This document shows, one piece after another, positions 43,529 through 52,794 of a DNA stretch of 64,000 bases; within the stretch, counting starts at the first letter, position 1; each line of letters opens with the position of its first letter. The notes under the pieces are model-generated. The model saw only the letters and a list, made by a program, of their open reading frames with translations. It searched no databases and was not told where the DNA came from. Origin of the DNA: Phycisphaerales bacterium. Its GTDB lineage: Bacteria > Planctomycetota > Phycisphaerae > Phycisphaerales > UBA1924. The stretch is from assembly GCA_023382935.1 (NCBI GenBank), contig JAHDXL010000008.1, positions 62,001 through 126,000 of the forward strand, given 5' to 3'. Both the position numbers and the translations under genes were made by a program.

Positions 43529-44158
43529 GTGAAAATCCTTGCGTTCAGCGACATCCACCGCGACCTCGGCGCTGTCCAGGCCTTTGCCGCCCGCGCACGC
43601 GCCAGCGATGTCCTTGTCGGCGCCGGCGACTTTGCCACCAGACGCGAGGGACTCCAGCCCGTCATCGAAGCCATCGCCGCTCTCGGTCGCCCGACCGTCC
43701 TCGTCTGCGGCAACGGCGAATCGCCCGACGAACTCCAGTCCGCGTGCGCGCGCCACAGGCACCTTCACGTCCTGCACGCATCCTCGGTCGAGATCGAAGC
43801 CGTCACCTTCTTCGGGCTCGGAGGCGCCATCCCGCCCACCCCTTTCGGCCCGTGGAGCGTCGACTTCGAAGAAGCACAGGCCGAGAAGTGGCTGTCCCAC
43901 TGCCCGCGCGGGTGCGTCCTCGTCACCCACTCGCCCGCCTTCGGGCACTGCGACCGCACGCCTGCGGGCAGGCACGTCGGCAGCCACGCTGTTCTCGCCT
44001 GCGTTCAGCGCTGCCAACCTGCCTTCCTCTTCTGTGGACATGTTCACGACGCCTGGGGCAGCGCCAGCACGCTCGGACCCACGCGCCTCTACAACGTCGG
44101 CCCGCGCGCCCTCCAGGTTGATCTCCCTCTGCCTCCGCCTACGGGCAGCCCGCGCTGA
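43529..44158 (+). CDS. calcineurin-like metallophosphoesterase
   Basis: A 209-residue protein starting with GTG after GGGAG. The metal-binding motifs are in order: KILAFSDIHRDLGAVQAF (DxH), VGAGDFATR (GD), VCGNGES (GN-like), VLVTHSPAF (H) and FLFCGHVHDAWG (GHxH). This is a small cytosolic phosphoesterase of the YfcE-related type; substrate unknown. The usual GNCD is changed to GNGE, where the last Asp is replaced by Glu, but the other ligands remain. Its 3' end overlaps the convergent dockerin-type gene by 20 bases, so the transcripts could form an antisense pair. Confidence 0.82.
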   Translation: MKILAFSDIHRDLGAVQAFAARARASDVLVGAGDFATRREGLQPVIEAIAALGRPTVLVCGNGESPDELQSACARHRHLHVLHASSVEIEAVTFFGLGGAIPPTPFGPWSVDFEEAQAEKWLSHCPRGCVLVTHSPAFGHCDRTPAGRHVGSHAVLACVQRCQPAFLFCGHVHDAWGSASTLGPTRLYNVGPRALQVDLPLPPPTGSPR

Positions 44159-44888
44159 AAAGGCTCAGATACTGCTGCACGTCAGGAAAGTTGTACTGCC
44201 CGTCAAAGTTCAGGTCGGCGTGTGGATCGTGCGCCGAGAACCATGACAGGAACAACAGCACGTCAAAGAAGTTGAGCACGCCGTCGCGGTTGCCGTCCGC
44301 CCGACACGGCTCAAAAACCAGTTGCAACCCGTTGAAATAGCCCGACTGTCCCCAGATGCCGCCCGCAATGCCTATGCTGATCGCCCCCTCCGCTCCGACC
44401 TGCACCGTGAACGCCGCATGCGTCACGCCCTCGACCAGTTGCCCCGTGTACGCCCCGCCGGTCAGTCCATACCAGTCGCCGACTTCGAAGAGCGTACGTT
44501 CGTTCGGCATGCCGCCCGCGATGCCGTATACATACACGTCGTACACGCCCGGTTGGAGGCGGTTGATCGTCAGATGCAGCAGCACGTCGCCAGCGCCCCA
44601 CGCGCCGTCGTCGAGCAGCGCCGCCTCGTCGCCGCTCGTGCCTGGGTCATTGAGCACGAATGGGTAGATCGCAAACGTTCCCCCGAGTGAGGCGCCCGTG
44701 GGCATGCCGTCCAGGTCGCGCAGGTTGCCCGCGTCGTGTCCGGTCGCGTCGTTCCAGACGCCCGCCAGCCCGGCCGCCGCGTACCCAGCCGACGGAATCC
44801 CCGCTTGCGGCGCCAGGTCAATGTTGATCGACTGCGCCAGGGCCAGCCCAGTGCACACTCCCCCGATGAGAAAGCCAAGTGCCTTCAT
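44139..44888 (-). CDS. secreted protein with C-terminal dockerin-like repeats
   Basis: A 249-residue protein with signal peptide MKALGFLIGGVCTGLALAQS. The body (residues about 25-190) is a beta-rich module that resembles carbohydrate or lectin-like folds (LLHLTINRLQPGVYDVYVYG). The last 55 residues, from CRADGNRDGVLNFFDVLLFL to LNFDGQYNFPDVQQYLSLFS, contain two EF-hand-like DxNxDG loops with flanking Cys, the GC-type dockerin found widely in Phycisphaerae secreted proteins. No cohesin partner is recognised in the window. GGGGAG is upstream of the ATG at 44888. It overlaps the convergent phosphoesterase end. Confidence 0.75.
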   Translation of the reverse strand: MKALGFLIGGVCTGLALAQSINIDLAPQAGIPSAGYAAAGLAGVWNDATGHDAGNLRDLDGMPTGASLGGTFAIYPFVLNDPGTSGDEAALLDDGAWGAGDVLLHLTINRLQPGVYDVYVYGIAGGMPNERTLFEVGDWYGLTGGAYTGQLVEGVTHAAFTVQVGAEGAISIGIAGGIWGQSGYFNGLQLVFEPCRADGNRDGVLNFFDVLLFLSWFSAHDPHADLNFDGQYNFPDVQQYLSLFSAGCP

Positions 44889-45049
44889 ATGTGATCTCCC
44901 CGTGATTTTCGCTGTCAGTCCCATGCTACCCAGGTACCGGTCTTCCCGGAAGCACACTGTTCAATCACCGCCCTCTTCCCGGTTGTGAATCGCTTCCAGT
45001 TCCCGTAGCATCCCCTCCGCCGCGATGGTGCGGCCACGTCGGAGCCCCC

Positions 45050-48000
45050 GTGCCCTCCTCCCTCGTTCGTCGCGCCCTCGTGCTTGCCCTTTCGGCCGGA
45101 CTGGTGGCCCCGCCCACCGCCCCGGCCGCCTGGCAGGGAACCCGGCCCGGCCCGACCGCCGTTGCTCCCCCAGACTTCGCCTCCCGGCGCATGCCCCTGG
45201 CACCCTTTCAGGGGGACATCTCCTTCGAATCCGACCGAGCCTGGACCTGGAATGAGGGCGCCACGAAGAGAATCGTGCTCGAGCGCGATGTTCGTGTTTC
45301 CCTTGGTCAGACGACCTTCGAAGCCGCGCGCGCCATCGTGTGGCTCAGCCGCCTTCCCGAAGATCAGGCTGGCGAGCCGGTGTATCAGGTCTTTGCCTAC
45401 CTCGTCCGCGTGCGAACGCCGCGGGCTGACGCTGCCATCGGCATCGAGGCCGATGCTTTGCCCGTTCGCGGCGTGATCGTTGCACGCCCGCGTCTGAAGG
45501 TTGATCTGCGCCTCGATGGTCCACCCGATCATGGTGGAGTGGTCAAGCCCGAGCGGGCCACGCTGGACGCCATCCCGGCCGCCGAAGCCGAGTTGGCTCG
45601 CGCCTTTGAAGTCGATCGCTCCCCCGTGCCGCCTCCGGTGCGTCCTCCGCGGCCAGATCGTCCCCCCACTGAGCAGCCGCCGGTTCCACCTCCGGTTCAG
45701 CCTCCCACACCACCCGTCGAGCCGAAGCCCGCCGAGCCCAGGCCGATCGAGCCGAGGCCCGTGCAACCTAGGCCCGTCGAGCAGCCCGGGCCGGAGCAAC
45801 CCGCTCCGCCCGGCCCGACTGTGCCGACGCCCGTCGAACCGGCACCGCCCGCGCAGCGCGTCGCGCCCTCCCCCGTGGCATCTGCCCTGTTCCGCCCCGA
45901 CGGCTTCTTTTACATCGCTGCCGGCGATCGTCTCGTCGTGCAATCCGGCGAGTTCGACAACGCCGTCATTATCACCGGCGGCGTCGTCGTGCAGTACGAG
46001 AAGGACGGGCAAACGCTCGAGATCTCAGCCCAGCGCGGCGTGGTCTTCCTCAAGCCCGGACGCATGATCGATCGCCTCACGAGTTTCTCGCCCGACGATG
46101 TCTTCGGGATCTACCTCGAAGGCGAGGTCCGCGCTGTCAACGGCACCTACACCTTCCGAGCGCCGCGCATCTACTACGACGTGCAGAACGATCGCGCCCT
46201 CGCCCTCGACGCGGTCTTCTGGACCTACGACCAGCGCCTCGGCATGCCCCTCTACATGCGCGCTGATGCCATCCGCCAGGAGGCCGTCAACCAGTTCAGC
46301 GCCGAGAAGGCCACCCTCTCGAATACCGCCTTCTTCCACCCCGACTTCTCCATCGGCGTCACCAGCGTCACGGTCGAGCACGCCCAGCGTGCCGACGGGT
46401 CCAATCACCTCATCATGGACGCCCGCAACATCACGCTCAAGGCCGGCGCCGTGCCCTTCTTCTGGTGGCCCCGCTATCACGGCGACCCCGAGCGCATCCC
46501 CATCCGCAGCGTCGGATATCAGGATTCCAACCGCACCGGCGGCGTCATTCGCACCCAGTGGGACGCATACTCCCTCCTCGGCATCGAGCCTCTCCGCAAC
46601 ATCGACGCCCTGCTCGACATCGACGCCTACTTCGATCGTGGCCTCGGGCTCGGGCTCGACACCGACTGGTCGAGCGATGACAGCCAGGGCTCGCTCTACG
46701 CCTACCTCCTGCCCGACGATACCGGCGAGGACGTCATGCCGCGCGGCACCAGGATCGACCGCGATGGAGTCACGCGCGGGCTGATCTTCTTCCGCCATCG
46801 CGCCGAACTGCGCGACGGCTGGACCATCCTCGCCGAGGCTGCCTACGCCTCGGATGAAGCCTTCGTCCCCGCGCTCTTCCCCCAGATCGCCGAGGAATCG
46901 CGTGAACTGACCACCCGCCTCTACGCCCGCAGGACCGAGGAAAACGCGCAGTTCAACGTCGAGGTCAAGGGCGATCTCAACGACTTCATCATCCCCCAGC
47001 ATCAGTTGCAGGCGCCGGGGTACATGGTCGACAAACTCCCGCAGGTCGGCTATGTCTCCATCGCCAACGACCTGCTCTCCGAAAACTACCCCGGCCTGCT
47101 CTCCTACACATGGGAAGCCTCCTACGCCCAGATGCGACTGCGATTCAGCGAGGTGGACGCCACCAGCCTCGGCTTCAATCGAAACGCCGTCGCCCAGCGT
47201 GTCTTCGGCACCAACGCCGACGAATCACTCGGCGACTTCTACCGTTCGCTCGGCCTCGACGAGGGGCTGGTCAACCGCTTCGACACGCGGCACGAACTCT
47301 CGGCCCAACTCGAGGCCGGTGAGGTTCTCATCACGCCCTTCACCACCGGCCGCTTCACCTACTACGACGACTCGTTCGCCGACTTCAGCCCCGATGAAGA
47401 CGACCACGCCCGCTTCTGGGGCGGCGCCGGGGTGACCCTGGCCACCTCTTTCCATCGCGTCAACCGCGACGTCGAAAGCGACCTGCTCGACATCCACGAA
47501 CTGCATCACATCGTCGAGCCCAGCATCACCCTCTTCCACGCCGAAACCACCATCCACCAATCCGACCTGCCCATCTACGACGACGAAGTCGAATCGCTCA
47601 ATGATGGATCGGCCATCCAGATGCGCCTTGGACAGCGCTGGCAGACCAAGCGCGGCGGCCCGGGTCGCTGGCGCTCCGTTGACCTCCTTGAACTCAATCT
47701 CGACTACGTCTGGCACTCCGAGGACACCGAACCCGAGTCCCCCATCGGCCGCTTCTACGCCGCCCGCCCCGAACTGTCCGTCCCCGGCGAGTACTTCCGC
47801 GTCGAAAGCATCCTGCAACTCACCGAAGTGGTCGCGCTGGCCGGCGAAACCATCTACGACCTCGAAATCGACCAGCAGGCACGCTCCTCCGTTGGCGTCC
47901 TCTTCGAGCACACGCCCGACTTCCTCACCACCGCCGAACTGCGATATCTCAACAGCCAGAACGTCACCTACGGCCGCCTGGGCTTCCGCTACGTACTCAC

Positions 48001-48241
48001 CGAAAAATATCGCATCGCCGGCAATGCCACCTACGACTTCGACAACGCCGACTTCCAGACTCTCTCGCTCAACTTCCTCCGCCGCTTCACCATCGGCGAA
48101 CTCGGCGTCGTCGTCGTCTACAACAACATCCGCGGCGAAACCGCCCTGGGCTTCACCTTCACCCCCGTGGGGGCCCCCGGTCGACGCATCGGCGACAGCG
48201 GAAACCGCAGCGTCCGATCTTCCGACGACTTCGGCGGATGA
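45050..48241 (+). CDS. LptD-like outer membrane LPS assembly protein with Pro-rich linker
   Basis: A 1063-residue protein. The signal peptide runs to about residue 28. Residues about 50-170 are an OstA/LptA-like jellyroll strand set (GDISFESDRAWTWNEGATKR, VSLGQTTFEAARAIVWLS). Residues about 195-285 are a Pro-rich linker (PVPPPVRPPRPDRPPTEQPP). A second OstA-like part follows (GDRLVVQSGEFDNAVIITGG, ISAQRGVVFLKPG), and the C-terminal two thirds is a barrel domain with repeated strands (LRYLNSQNVTYGRLGFRYVL). The end has strands (LGVVVVYNNIRGETALGFTF) typical of LptD. Its role would be to insert LPS in the outer leaflet. It starts with GTG after GGAG. The Pro-rich insertion is unusual; LptE is not nearby. 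Confidence 0.8.
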   Translation: MPSSLVRRALVLALSAGLVAPPTAPAAWQGTRPGPTAVAPPDFASRRMPLAPFQGDISFESDRAWTWNEGATKRIVLERDVRVSLGQTTFEAARAIVWLSRLPEDQAGEPVYQVFAYLVRVRTPRADAAIGIEADALPVRGVIVARPRLKVDLRLDGPPDHGGVVKPERATLDAIPAAEAELARAFEVDRSPVPPPVRPPRPDRPPTEQPPVPPPVQPPTPPVEPKPAEPRPIEPRPVQPRPVEQPGPEQPAPPGPTVPTPVEPAPPAQRVAPSPVASALFRPDGFFYIAAGDRLVVQSGEFDNAVIITGGVVVQYEKDGQTLEISAQRGVVFLKPGRMIDRLTSFSPDDVFGIYLEGEVRAVNGTYTFRAPRIYYDVQNDRALALDAVFWTYDQRLGMPLYMRADAIRQEAVNQFSAEKATLSNTAFFHPDFSIGVTSVTVEHAQRADGSNHLIMDARNITLKAGAVPFFWWPRYHGDPERIPIRSVGYQDSNRTGGVIRTQWDAYSLLGIEPLRNIDALLDIDAYFDRGLGLGLDTDWSSDDSQGSLYAYLLPDDTGEDVMPRGTRIDRDGVTRGLIFFRHRAELRDGWTILAEAAYASDEAFVPALFPQIAEESRELTTRLYARRTEENAQFNVEVKGDLNDFIIPQHQLQAPGYMVDKLPQVGYVSIANDLLSENYPGLLSYTWEASYAQMRLRFSEVDATSLGFNRNAVAQRVFGTNADESLGDFYRSLGLDEGLVNRFDTRHELSAQLEAGEVLITPFTTGRFTYYDDSFADFSPDEDDHARFWGGAGVTLATSFHRVNRDVESDLLDIHELHHIVEPSITLFHAETTIHQSDLPIYDDEVESLNDGSAIQMRLGQRWQTKRGGPGRWRSVDLLELNLDYVWHSEDTEPESPIGRFYAARPELSVPGEYFRVESILQLTEVVALAGETIYDLEIDQQARSSVGVLFEHTPDFLTTAELRYLNSQNVTYGRLGFRYVLTEKYRIAGNATYDFDNADFQTLSLNFLRRFTIGELGVVVVYNNIRGETALGFTFTPVGAPGRRIGDSGNRSVRSSDDFGG

Positions 48242-48369
48242 CACACCTGACTTTCACGCGCACGCGCGTCCGGCCCCGAGGTGATCGAAAAAGGCGAGGG
48301 CTTCCAACCCCACGCCAGCGGCGCGCCGCCTCGCCTGAGGCCGTGCCGGGTTTGCCCAGCCTCACGAAC

Positions 48370-49188
48370 TCACGGCGTCGGCTGCGTCTCCGTCGGCTGC
48401 CGCCGTGCCTCTTCCCGCACCGCCTCCTGATGCTTGCCCCACGCGTACATCACCATGACTGCGGGAATCGCGAACTTCTCCACCGCCGACTGGCCCAACT
48501 GGTTCATGCTCGTCGTGCGCCCCACCCGCACGTCCGACGTCATGTCACGCACGCCGTTCTCCAGCGTCTTGAACAGACTGCCCCAGAGCATGAACTCGTC
48601 GTCGGTGTCCGGCAACACCTGCCGCGCCCCCGGAAGGTTGGTCGGAAGCATCAGGTACCACCCGTCCTCCTTCTGCTGGATCAGCAATCCCCACGGCTGG
48701 AGCAGTGGCTGACCATCGTACATCACGCCATAGGTGTCGTCGGCTATGTAGATCACGTCCAACTTGTCACGCCGCTGACTCAGCCACCCATACGGATCGG
48801 CGAAAATCCGCTTGGCAAGGTCGCGGAAGACCGAACCATCCTCCGGGCCTCCCCTTCGTCCGCGCCCCGTCAACTGCTCGACGATCGACTGCCCTCCGTC
48901 GGCTTGGATCTGCGCCCGCATCGCCGCCAGTTCCTCCGGAAACTTCTCCGCCACCGCGCGCGACAACTCCTCCATCGCACCCAGCGCCAGCCCGATCTGG
49001 TTCAGCAGGCTGCGCATGGGCACGTTCTCGGCGTACACCAGTTCAGTCAGCCGCCTCGCCTCCTGGTTCTCCACCATCAACACCGCTGACTCCAGCACGT
49101 TTTCCGGAGACGAACGGCTGTATTCTCTCGGCGGCTTCGAACACCCGACCAGCAGCCCCAATAGCAGCATCAGTCCAATTCGCACCAT
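48370..49188 (-). CDS. lipoprotein, unknown function
   Basis: A 272-residue protein with a lipobox, MVRIGLMLLLGLLVGCSKPP, so Cys16 would be lipidated. The rest is helical with a conserved-looking strand pair (DVIYIADDTYGVMYDGQPLL, GLLIQQKEDGWYLMLP). I do not recognise the family. It starts 68 bases from thiS, which is divergent, and converges on lptD. Since lptD precedes it, a role in envelope assembly is possible but only by position. No enzymatic motif is seen. Confidence 0.6.
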   Translation of the reverse strand: MVRIGLMLLLGLLVGCSKPPREYSRSSPENVLESAVLMVENQEARRLTELVYAENVPMRSLLNQIGLALGAMEELSRAVAEKFPEELAAMRAQIQADGGQSIVEQLTGRGRRGGPEDGSVFRDLAKRIFADPYGWLSQRRDKLDVIYIADDTYGVMYDGQPLLQPWGLLIQQKEDGWYLMLPTNLPGARQVLPDTDDEFMLWGSLFKTLENGVRDMTSDVRVGRTTSMNQLGQSAVEKFAIPAVMVMYAWGKHQEAVREEARRQPTETQPTP

Positions 49189-49256
49189 GTCGCGTCTCTC
49201 CGGGTTCCCGCCTCAGTCTATCAGCATTTCGTCCGATTCCCCCCGTACAGTTTCAC

Positions 49257-49457
49257 ATGCAGATCATCCTCAACGGCCAGCCCTCCGAGCAGCCCGAACC
49301 GCTCACGGTTCACGGGCTGATCGAGCGCCTCGGACTCGCCCGGGCCATTTGCGCCGTCGAGGTCAACAGTCAGGTCATCCCCAGGGCCGAACACGAGTCG
49401 CGCACCGTCCATGACGGCGATCACGTCGAGGTCGTCACGCTCGTCGGCGGCGGCTGA
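49257..49457 (+). CDS. thiS: thiamine biosynthesis sulfur carrier
   Basis: A 66-residue ubiquitin-like protein beginning MQIILNGQPSEQPEPLTVHG and ending with the required Gly-Gly (VVTLVGGG). ThiS carries sulfur as a C-terminal thiocarboxylate for the thiazole of thiamine. It lies 57 bases upstream of thiG on the same strand, its usual partner. It is too short to rest on length alone, but the N-terminal NG(E/Q) strand and the GG end with thiG next door make it clear. Confidence 0.92.
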   Translation: MQIILNGQPSEQPEPLTVHGLIERLGLARAICAVEVNSQVIPRAEHESRTVHDGDHVEVVTLVGGG

Positions 49458-49514
49458 ACTTGTCTGCCGACCCAGGTCTCCCAAGATTCCCCCGTACGCC
49501 TCCTATCCTCTGGT

Positions 49515-50363
49515 ATGACTGTTCACACTTCACCCGAGCCGGGGCTTGCTCCGTTTGCCATTGCAGGCCGCACCTTCTCCAGCCGGCTCTTCGTCGGCAC
49601 CGGCAAGTACGCCACCTACCCCCTCATGCAGCAGTCGCTCGAGGCTTCCGGCTGCGAGGTCGTCACCGTCGCCGTTCGACGCGAGCGACTGGTCAACGAG
49701 CGCGGCGAGAGTCTGCTCGATTTCATCGACACCTCTCGCTACACCATCCTGCCCAACACTGCCGGCTGCTTCTCGGCCGCCGACGCCGTCCGCGTCGCGC
49801 GACTCGGTCGCGAACTGCTCGACCAGATCGGCAACCCCGGCAGGGACTGGGTCAAACTCGAAGTCCTCGGCGACAAGAAAACCCTGCTGCCCGATCCCGT
49901 CGGCACCATCGAGGCCACGCGCACCCTGGTCGCGGACGGCTTCCAGGTGCTCGTCTACACCTCCGACGACCCGATCAGCGCGCAGCGCATCAAAGACGCC
50001 GGCGCCGCGGCCGTCATGCCCGCAGGAAGCCCCATCGGCTCGGGTCAGGGCGTGCTCAACCGCAACAACATCGTTCTCTGCCTCGAACTGCTCAAGCACG
50101 CCGACCCGCGTTACCCGGTCATTGTCGACGCCGGCGTCGGCTCGGCCAGCGATGTTTCCATAGCGATGGAACTCGGAGCCGATGGCGTGCTGCTCAATAC
50201 CGCCATCGCTCACGCTCGCGAGCCCGTCATGATGGCCCACGCCATGCGCAAGGCCTGCGAAGCCGGGCGACAGAGTTACCTGGCTGGCCGCATCGACAAG
50301 AAGATGTACGCCACCGCGTCGAGCCCGATGGAGGGCACGATCAGTTACATCCCGGGCGAGTAG
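49515..50363 (+). CDS. thiG: thiazole synthase
   Basis: A 282-residue ThiG barrel: [20 protein letters not shown], the active-site Lys in [20 protein letters not shown] and [20 protein letters not shown], then [36 protein letters not shown] and [20 protein letters not shown]. The enzyme joins 1-deoxyxylulose-5-phosphate, an imine of glycine and ThiS sulfur. No TPP riboswitch was recognised upstream of thiS and no other thiamine gene follows; the next genes are minus-strand PEP-CTERM proteins. The start at 49515 fits the family. Confidence 0.96.
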   Translation: MTVHTSPEPGLAPFAIAGRTFSSRLFVGTGKYATYPLMQQSLEASGCEVVTVAVRRERLVNERGESLLDFIDTSRYTILPNTAGCFSAADAVRVARLGRELLDQIGNPGRDWVKLEVLGDKKTLLPDPVGTIEATRTLVADGFQVLVYTSDDPISAQRIKDAGAAAVMPAGSPIGSGQGVLNRNNIVLCLELLKHADPRYPVIVDAGVGSASDVSIAMELGADGVLLNTAIAHAREPVMMAHAMRKACEAGRQSYLAGRIDKKMYATASSPMEGTISYIPGE

Positions 50364-50376
50364 TACTTCTCGCCCG
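50353..50376. terminator. hairpin between thiG and the first tandem PEP-CTERM gene
   Basis: Perfect 8-bp arms CGGGCGAG and CTCGCCCG around an 8-base loop, overlapping the thiG stop. It is placed between two convergent genes but has no T-run on either strand, so it may be a weak bidirectional terminator. Confidence 0.35.
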
Positions 50377-50399
50377 CGATGCCCTTGCACTCAAGCCGT

Positions 50400-51050
50400 T
50401 CAGCGCCGCCGACGCGAGCCGACCGGCCCCAGAACTGCCAGCGCCAACACGCCCGCCGGGGCGGGAATGATCTCGCCGCTCAACTGCACCGAAACGCCGG
50501 CGAAGTTGTTGGTAAAGAAGTGGCTGGCCCCGTGGATGAACAACTGGATCAGCGCGCCCTCATAGGGCTCGTTACCCGGCAGATCCATGTCGAACGACCC
50601 GCCGTCCGTGCCGTCAAAGGTCGTACCGCTCAGTGTCACGTTCGTCAGGTAGCCGGTGAAGAAGTAGATGCCGAAGCCGCCGTTGGCGAACTGCCCATGG
50701 ACGTCGCATGCGATCGTGTCGCCGTCGTCGTCGGTCAGAATCAGTTGCCCCGAGCCCGTCGCGCTGTTTGAAGTCACCCCGGTGATCGACATTGACAGCC
50801 CGACATCCGCAAACGACGACCGTGAAACAAACCCTGCGTCGAAGTCGGCCGTATCTCCCGGCATGCCGATCCGCGTCACATCGCCCGACGTGCGCGTCGA
50901 ACCCACGTCGGCAGCATCCGCGGTGAAGATCCCGGTCCCCGTGGAGTACGCCCCGTACAGGTCTGTGTAACCGAAGGTTACGATCACGTCGCCAGCGGCG
51001 ATGCCGCCCGCAAGTGCTACAACCCCGACAAGAGCAAGTGTGCGCATCAT
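50400..51050 (-). CDS. PEP-CTERM-type exported protein, paralog A
   Basis: A 216-residue protein (start ATG at 51050 or 51047; GAGGAGGGAG upstream). It has a short signal peptide ending near AAGDV, a beta-rich body ([70 protein letters not shown]) and ends PAPAGVLALAVLGPVGSRRR, a PEP-CTERM-type tail. Paralogs B and C below share [11 protein letters not shown], the GGSFD(M/L)DLPG segment and the VSVQ(L/V)SGEI(I/L)P end. The family function is unknown; the DDDGD loop could bind calcium. It differs from B and C in having a Cys near that loop. Confidence 0.72.
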   Translation of the reverse strand: MMRTLALVGVVALAGGIAAGDVIVTFGYTDLYGAYSTGTGIFTADAADVGSTRTSGDVTRIGMPGDTADFDAGFVSRSSFADVGLSMSITGVTSNSATGSGQLILTDDDGDTIACDVHGQFANGGFGIYFFTGYLTNVTLSGTTFDGTDGGSFDMDLPGNEPYEGALIQLFIHGASHFFTNNFAGVSVQLSGEIIPAPAGVLALAVLGPVGSRRRR

Positions 51051-51120
51051 GCTCCCTCCTCTGCCTCCATTCTCGGGGTAAACGGGGGCAAAACCAAGCG
51101 GCCGTCAAGCCATTTGCCAG

Positions 51121-51159
51121 AAAAACGAACCATGACCCACCCCAATAGGTAGGTCATGG
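51121..51159 (-). terminator. intrinsic terminator after mscL
   Basis: CCATGACC (51130-51137) pairs with GGTCATGG (51152-51159) across a 14-base loop; on the minus strand TTCGTTTTT follows at once. It lies about 25 bases after the mscL stop. Confidence 0.65.
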
Positions 51160-51183
51160 CCGGGATTTTCCCAAGTTTCCCCC

Positions 51184-51654
51184 TCAGCGGGTCTTCAGTG
51201 AGTCGCGGATCTCGCGGAGCAGCAGCACATCCTCGGGCGTGGGTGGGGGCGCCGCCGGAGCGGCTGCCTGCTCGTGCTCAAACCGCTTCCGCGCCCTGTT
51301 GATCATCTTCACCACCATGAAGATCACGAACGCCAAGATGATGAAGTTGATGAACAGCGTGATGAAATTCCCGTACGCCAGCACGGCGCCTGCGGCTCGT
51401 GCCTGGGCCAGTGGCAAAACCGCGTCCGCATTGGCCGCGGCGTGCTCGGTCATCTTCGCCCGCACGCCCGCGTTGAGCGGAATGTACAAATTCGTGAAGT
51501 CCGCCTTCCAGATCATCCCCACCGCCGGCATCACCACGTCATCGACCAGCGACTTGACCAGCCCGCCGAACGCAGCGCCAATGATGATGCCCACCGCCAT
51601 GTCGACCATGTTTCCCTTGATCGCAAACTCGCGAAATTCCTTCATCAGTCCCAT
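51184..51654 (-). CDS. mscL: large-conductance mechanosensitive channel
   Basis: A 156-residue Msc[21 protein letters not shown] is the usual N-terminus, followed by TM1 ([20 protein letters not shown]), a periplasmic loop and TM2 ([20 protein letters not shown]), then a charged C-terminal helix ([16 protein letters not shown]). It opens under membrane tension to release solutes. The ATG at 51654 has AGGAG upstream; a longer frame has no ribosome site. It lies between PEP-CTERM paralogs A and B, each with separate terminators, so it is probably its own unit. The periplasmic loop is somewhat long with an Ala-rich segment. Confidence 0.95.
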   Translation of the reverse strand: MGLMKEFREFAIKGNMVDMAVGIIIGAAFGGLVKSLVDDVVMPAVGMIWKADFTNLYIPLNAGVRAKMTEHAAANADAVLPLAQARAAGAVLAYGNFITLFINFIILAFVIFMVVKMINRARKRFEHEQAAAPAAPPPTPEDVLLLREIRDSLKTR

Positions 51655-51750
51655 GATGGGTCTCCTGCCCGGAGCCAGAACGGCCCCGCCGTGATCAAGC
51701 ACAAGGATACGCCAGAACCCGGGGCATTGCCCATCCGGCTGCGCATCGAC

Positions 51751-51785
51751 AAAAGTGAGCAAGCCCGGTGAAGAACCGGGCTTGC
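51751..51785 (-). terminator. intrinsic terminator after paralog B
   Basis: GCAAGCCCGG (51759-51768) pairs perfectly with CCGGGCTTGC (51776-51785) around a 7-base loop. On the minus strand TCACTTTT follows; the plus strand also has CTTTTT, so it could work both ways. It lies 30 bases after the paralog B stop. Confidence 0.7.
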
Positions 51786-51814
51786 GAGGACTTTTTGGAG
51801 ACCGAGTGCCAAGG

Positions 51815-52465
51815 TCAGATCTTGCGCCGGCGCACGGCCAGCAGACCGGCCGTCGCCAAGAGCGCCATCGATCCCGGGGAGGGCAGAATCTCTCCGCTCA
51901 CCTGCACCGACACGCCCTCAAAATCAGCAGCGAAGAACCCCGAGTCCGTCACGATGAACAACTGCACGATAGCGCCCCAGTACGGCGGGTCGCCTGGCAG
52001 ATCCAGATCGAACGAGCCGCCGTGCGTTCCGTTGAACTCCGTTCCGGTGGACCCGACGTCGGACAGCAGCCCGGTGAAGTAGTAGATGCCCGAGCCCCCG
52101 CTGGAGAACTCGCCCGCGATGGTCGCAAAGATCGTGTCCCCGTCATCGTCGGTCAGCACGATGTTGCCCACGCCCGACGCTGTTACCGCGTCGATCATCG
52201 ACACCGTCAGCGCCAGTTGCACGTCGGCGAAAGCCGAGGCCGTGACGAATCCGGTGTCGAAGTTGGCCGTTCCGAACGGGCTGACCAGCCGGGTGACGTC
52301 ACCCGAAGTCTTCAGATCGGCCGTGTCCGAAGCCGAAGCGTTGAACTGCCAAGTTCCCAGGTTGAACGATCCCGACAGGTCGGTATACCCGAAACTCAGG
52401 ATCGGAGCGGCGCCTGCGACGCCAGCGAAACCCGCCAGCACCGCCGTCAAAGCCAAGTGTCTCAT
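51815..52465 (-). CDS. PEP-CTERM-type exported protein, paralog B
   Basis: A 216-residue protein with signal peptide [20 protein letters not shown] and body [78 protein letters not shown] and [17 protein letters not shown]. The end [18 protein letters not shown] is a PEP-CTERM-type tail. It is nearly collinear with paralogs A and C, pointing to tandem duplication, and closer to C than to A by shared APILSFG start and TANFDTGF(V/L)[15 protein letters not shown] precedes the ATG at 52465. Function unknown. Confidence 0.75.
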   Translation of the reverse strand: MRHLALTAVLAGFAGVAGAAPILSFGYTDLSGSFNLGTWQFNASASDTADLKTSGDVTRLVSPFGTANFDTGFVTASAFADVQLALTVSMIDAVTASGVGNIVLTDDDGDTIFATIAGEFSSGGSGIYYFTGLLSDVGSTGTEFNGTHGGSFDLDLPGDPPYWGAIVQLFIVTDSGFFAADFEGVSVQVSGEILPSPGSMALLATAGLLAVRRRKI

Positions 52466-52731
52466 GAGCGTTTCCTCCCTGCTCTCTCCAAGGCGAGCCA
52501 ACAGATGCACAACCGCCACGGACGCACATGCTCCGCGAATCCCGGCGCTGCCCTTGGAAGGTGCCACAGGACTGCCATTCGTCAACCTGAATTCGCCCTT
52601 CTCATTTGGCCAACCGGGCCTGGAAAGCGGCATCCGAAGGGAGAACCGACGCACAACATATGCGCCACCATCGGTTTATGACCAGGGCGACCTCCGCGTG
52701 CCCTGTCCTGCCGATGCCCCGGAAAAGCAAG

Positions 52732-52760
52732 AAAAAACCACCGGGCCCCGCAGGGCCCGG
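52732..52760 (-). terminator. intrinsic terminator after paralog C
   Basis: CCGGGCCC (52741-52748) and GGGCCCGG (52753-52760) form an 8-bp stem with a 4-base loop, and on the minus strand GGTTTTTTC follows. It is about 35 bases after the paralog C stop. Confidence 0.82.
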
Positions 52761-52794
52761 CGTGCGTTGCCGCAGAGGACTTGAGCCGACTCGA

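Noticed and set aside
49189-49256. TPP riboswitch in front of thiS
   Set aside because: The gap is only 68 bases and no CTGAGA-type thi box was seen.
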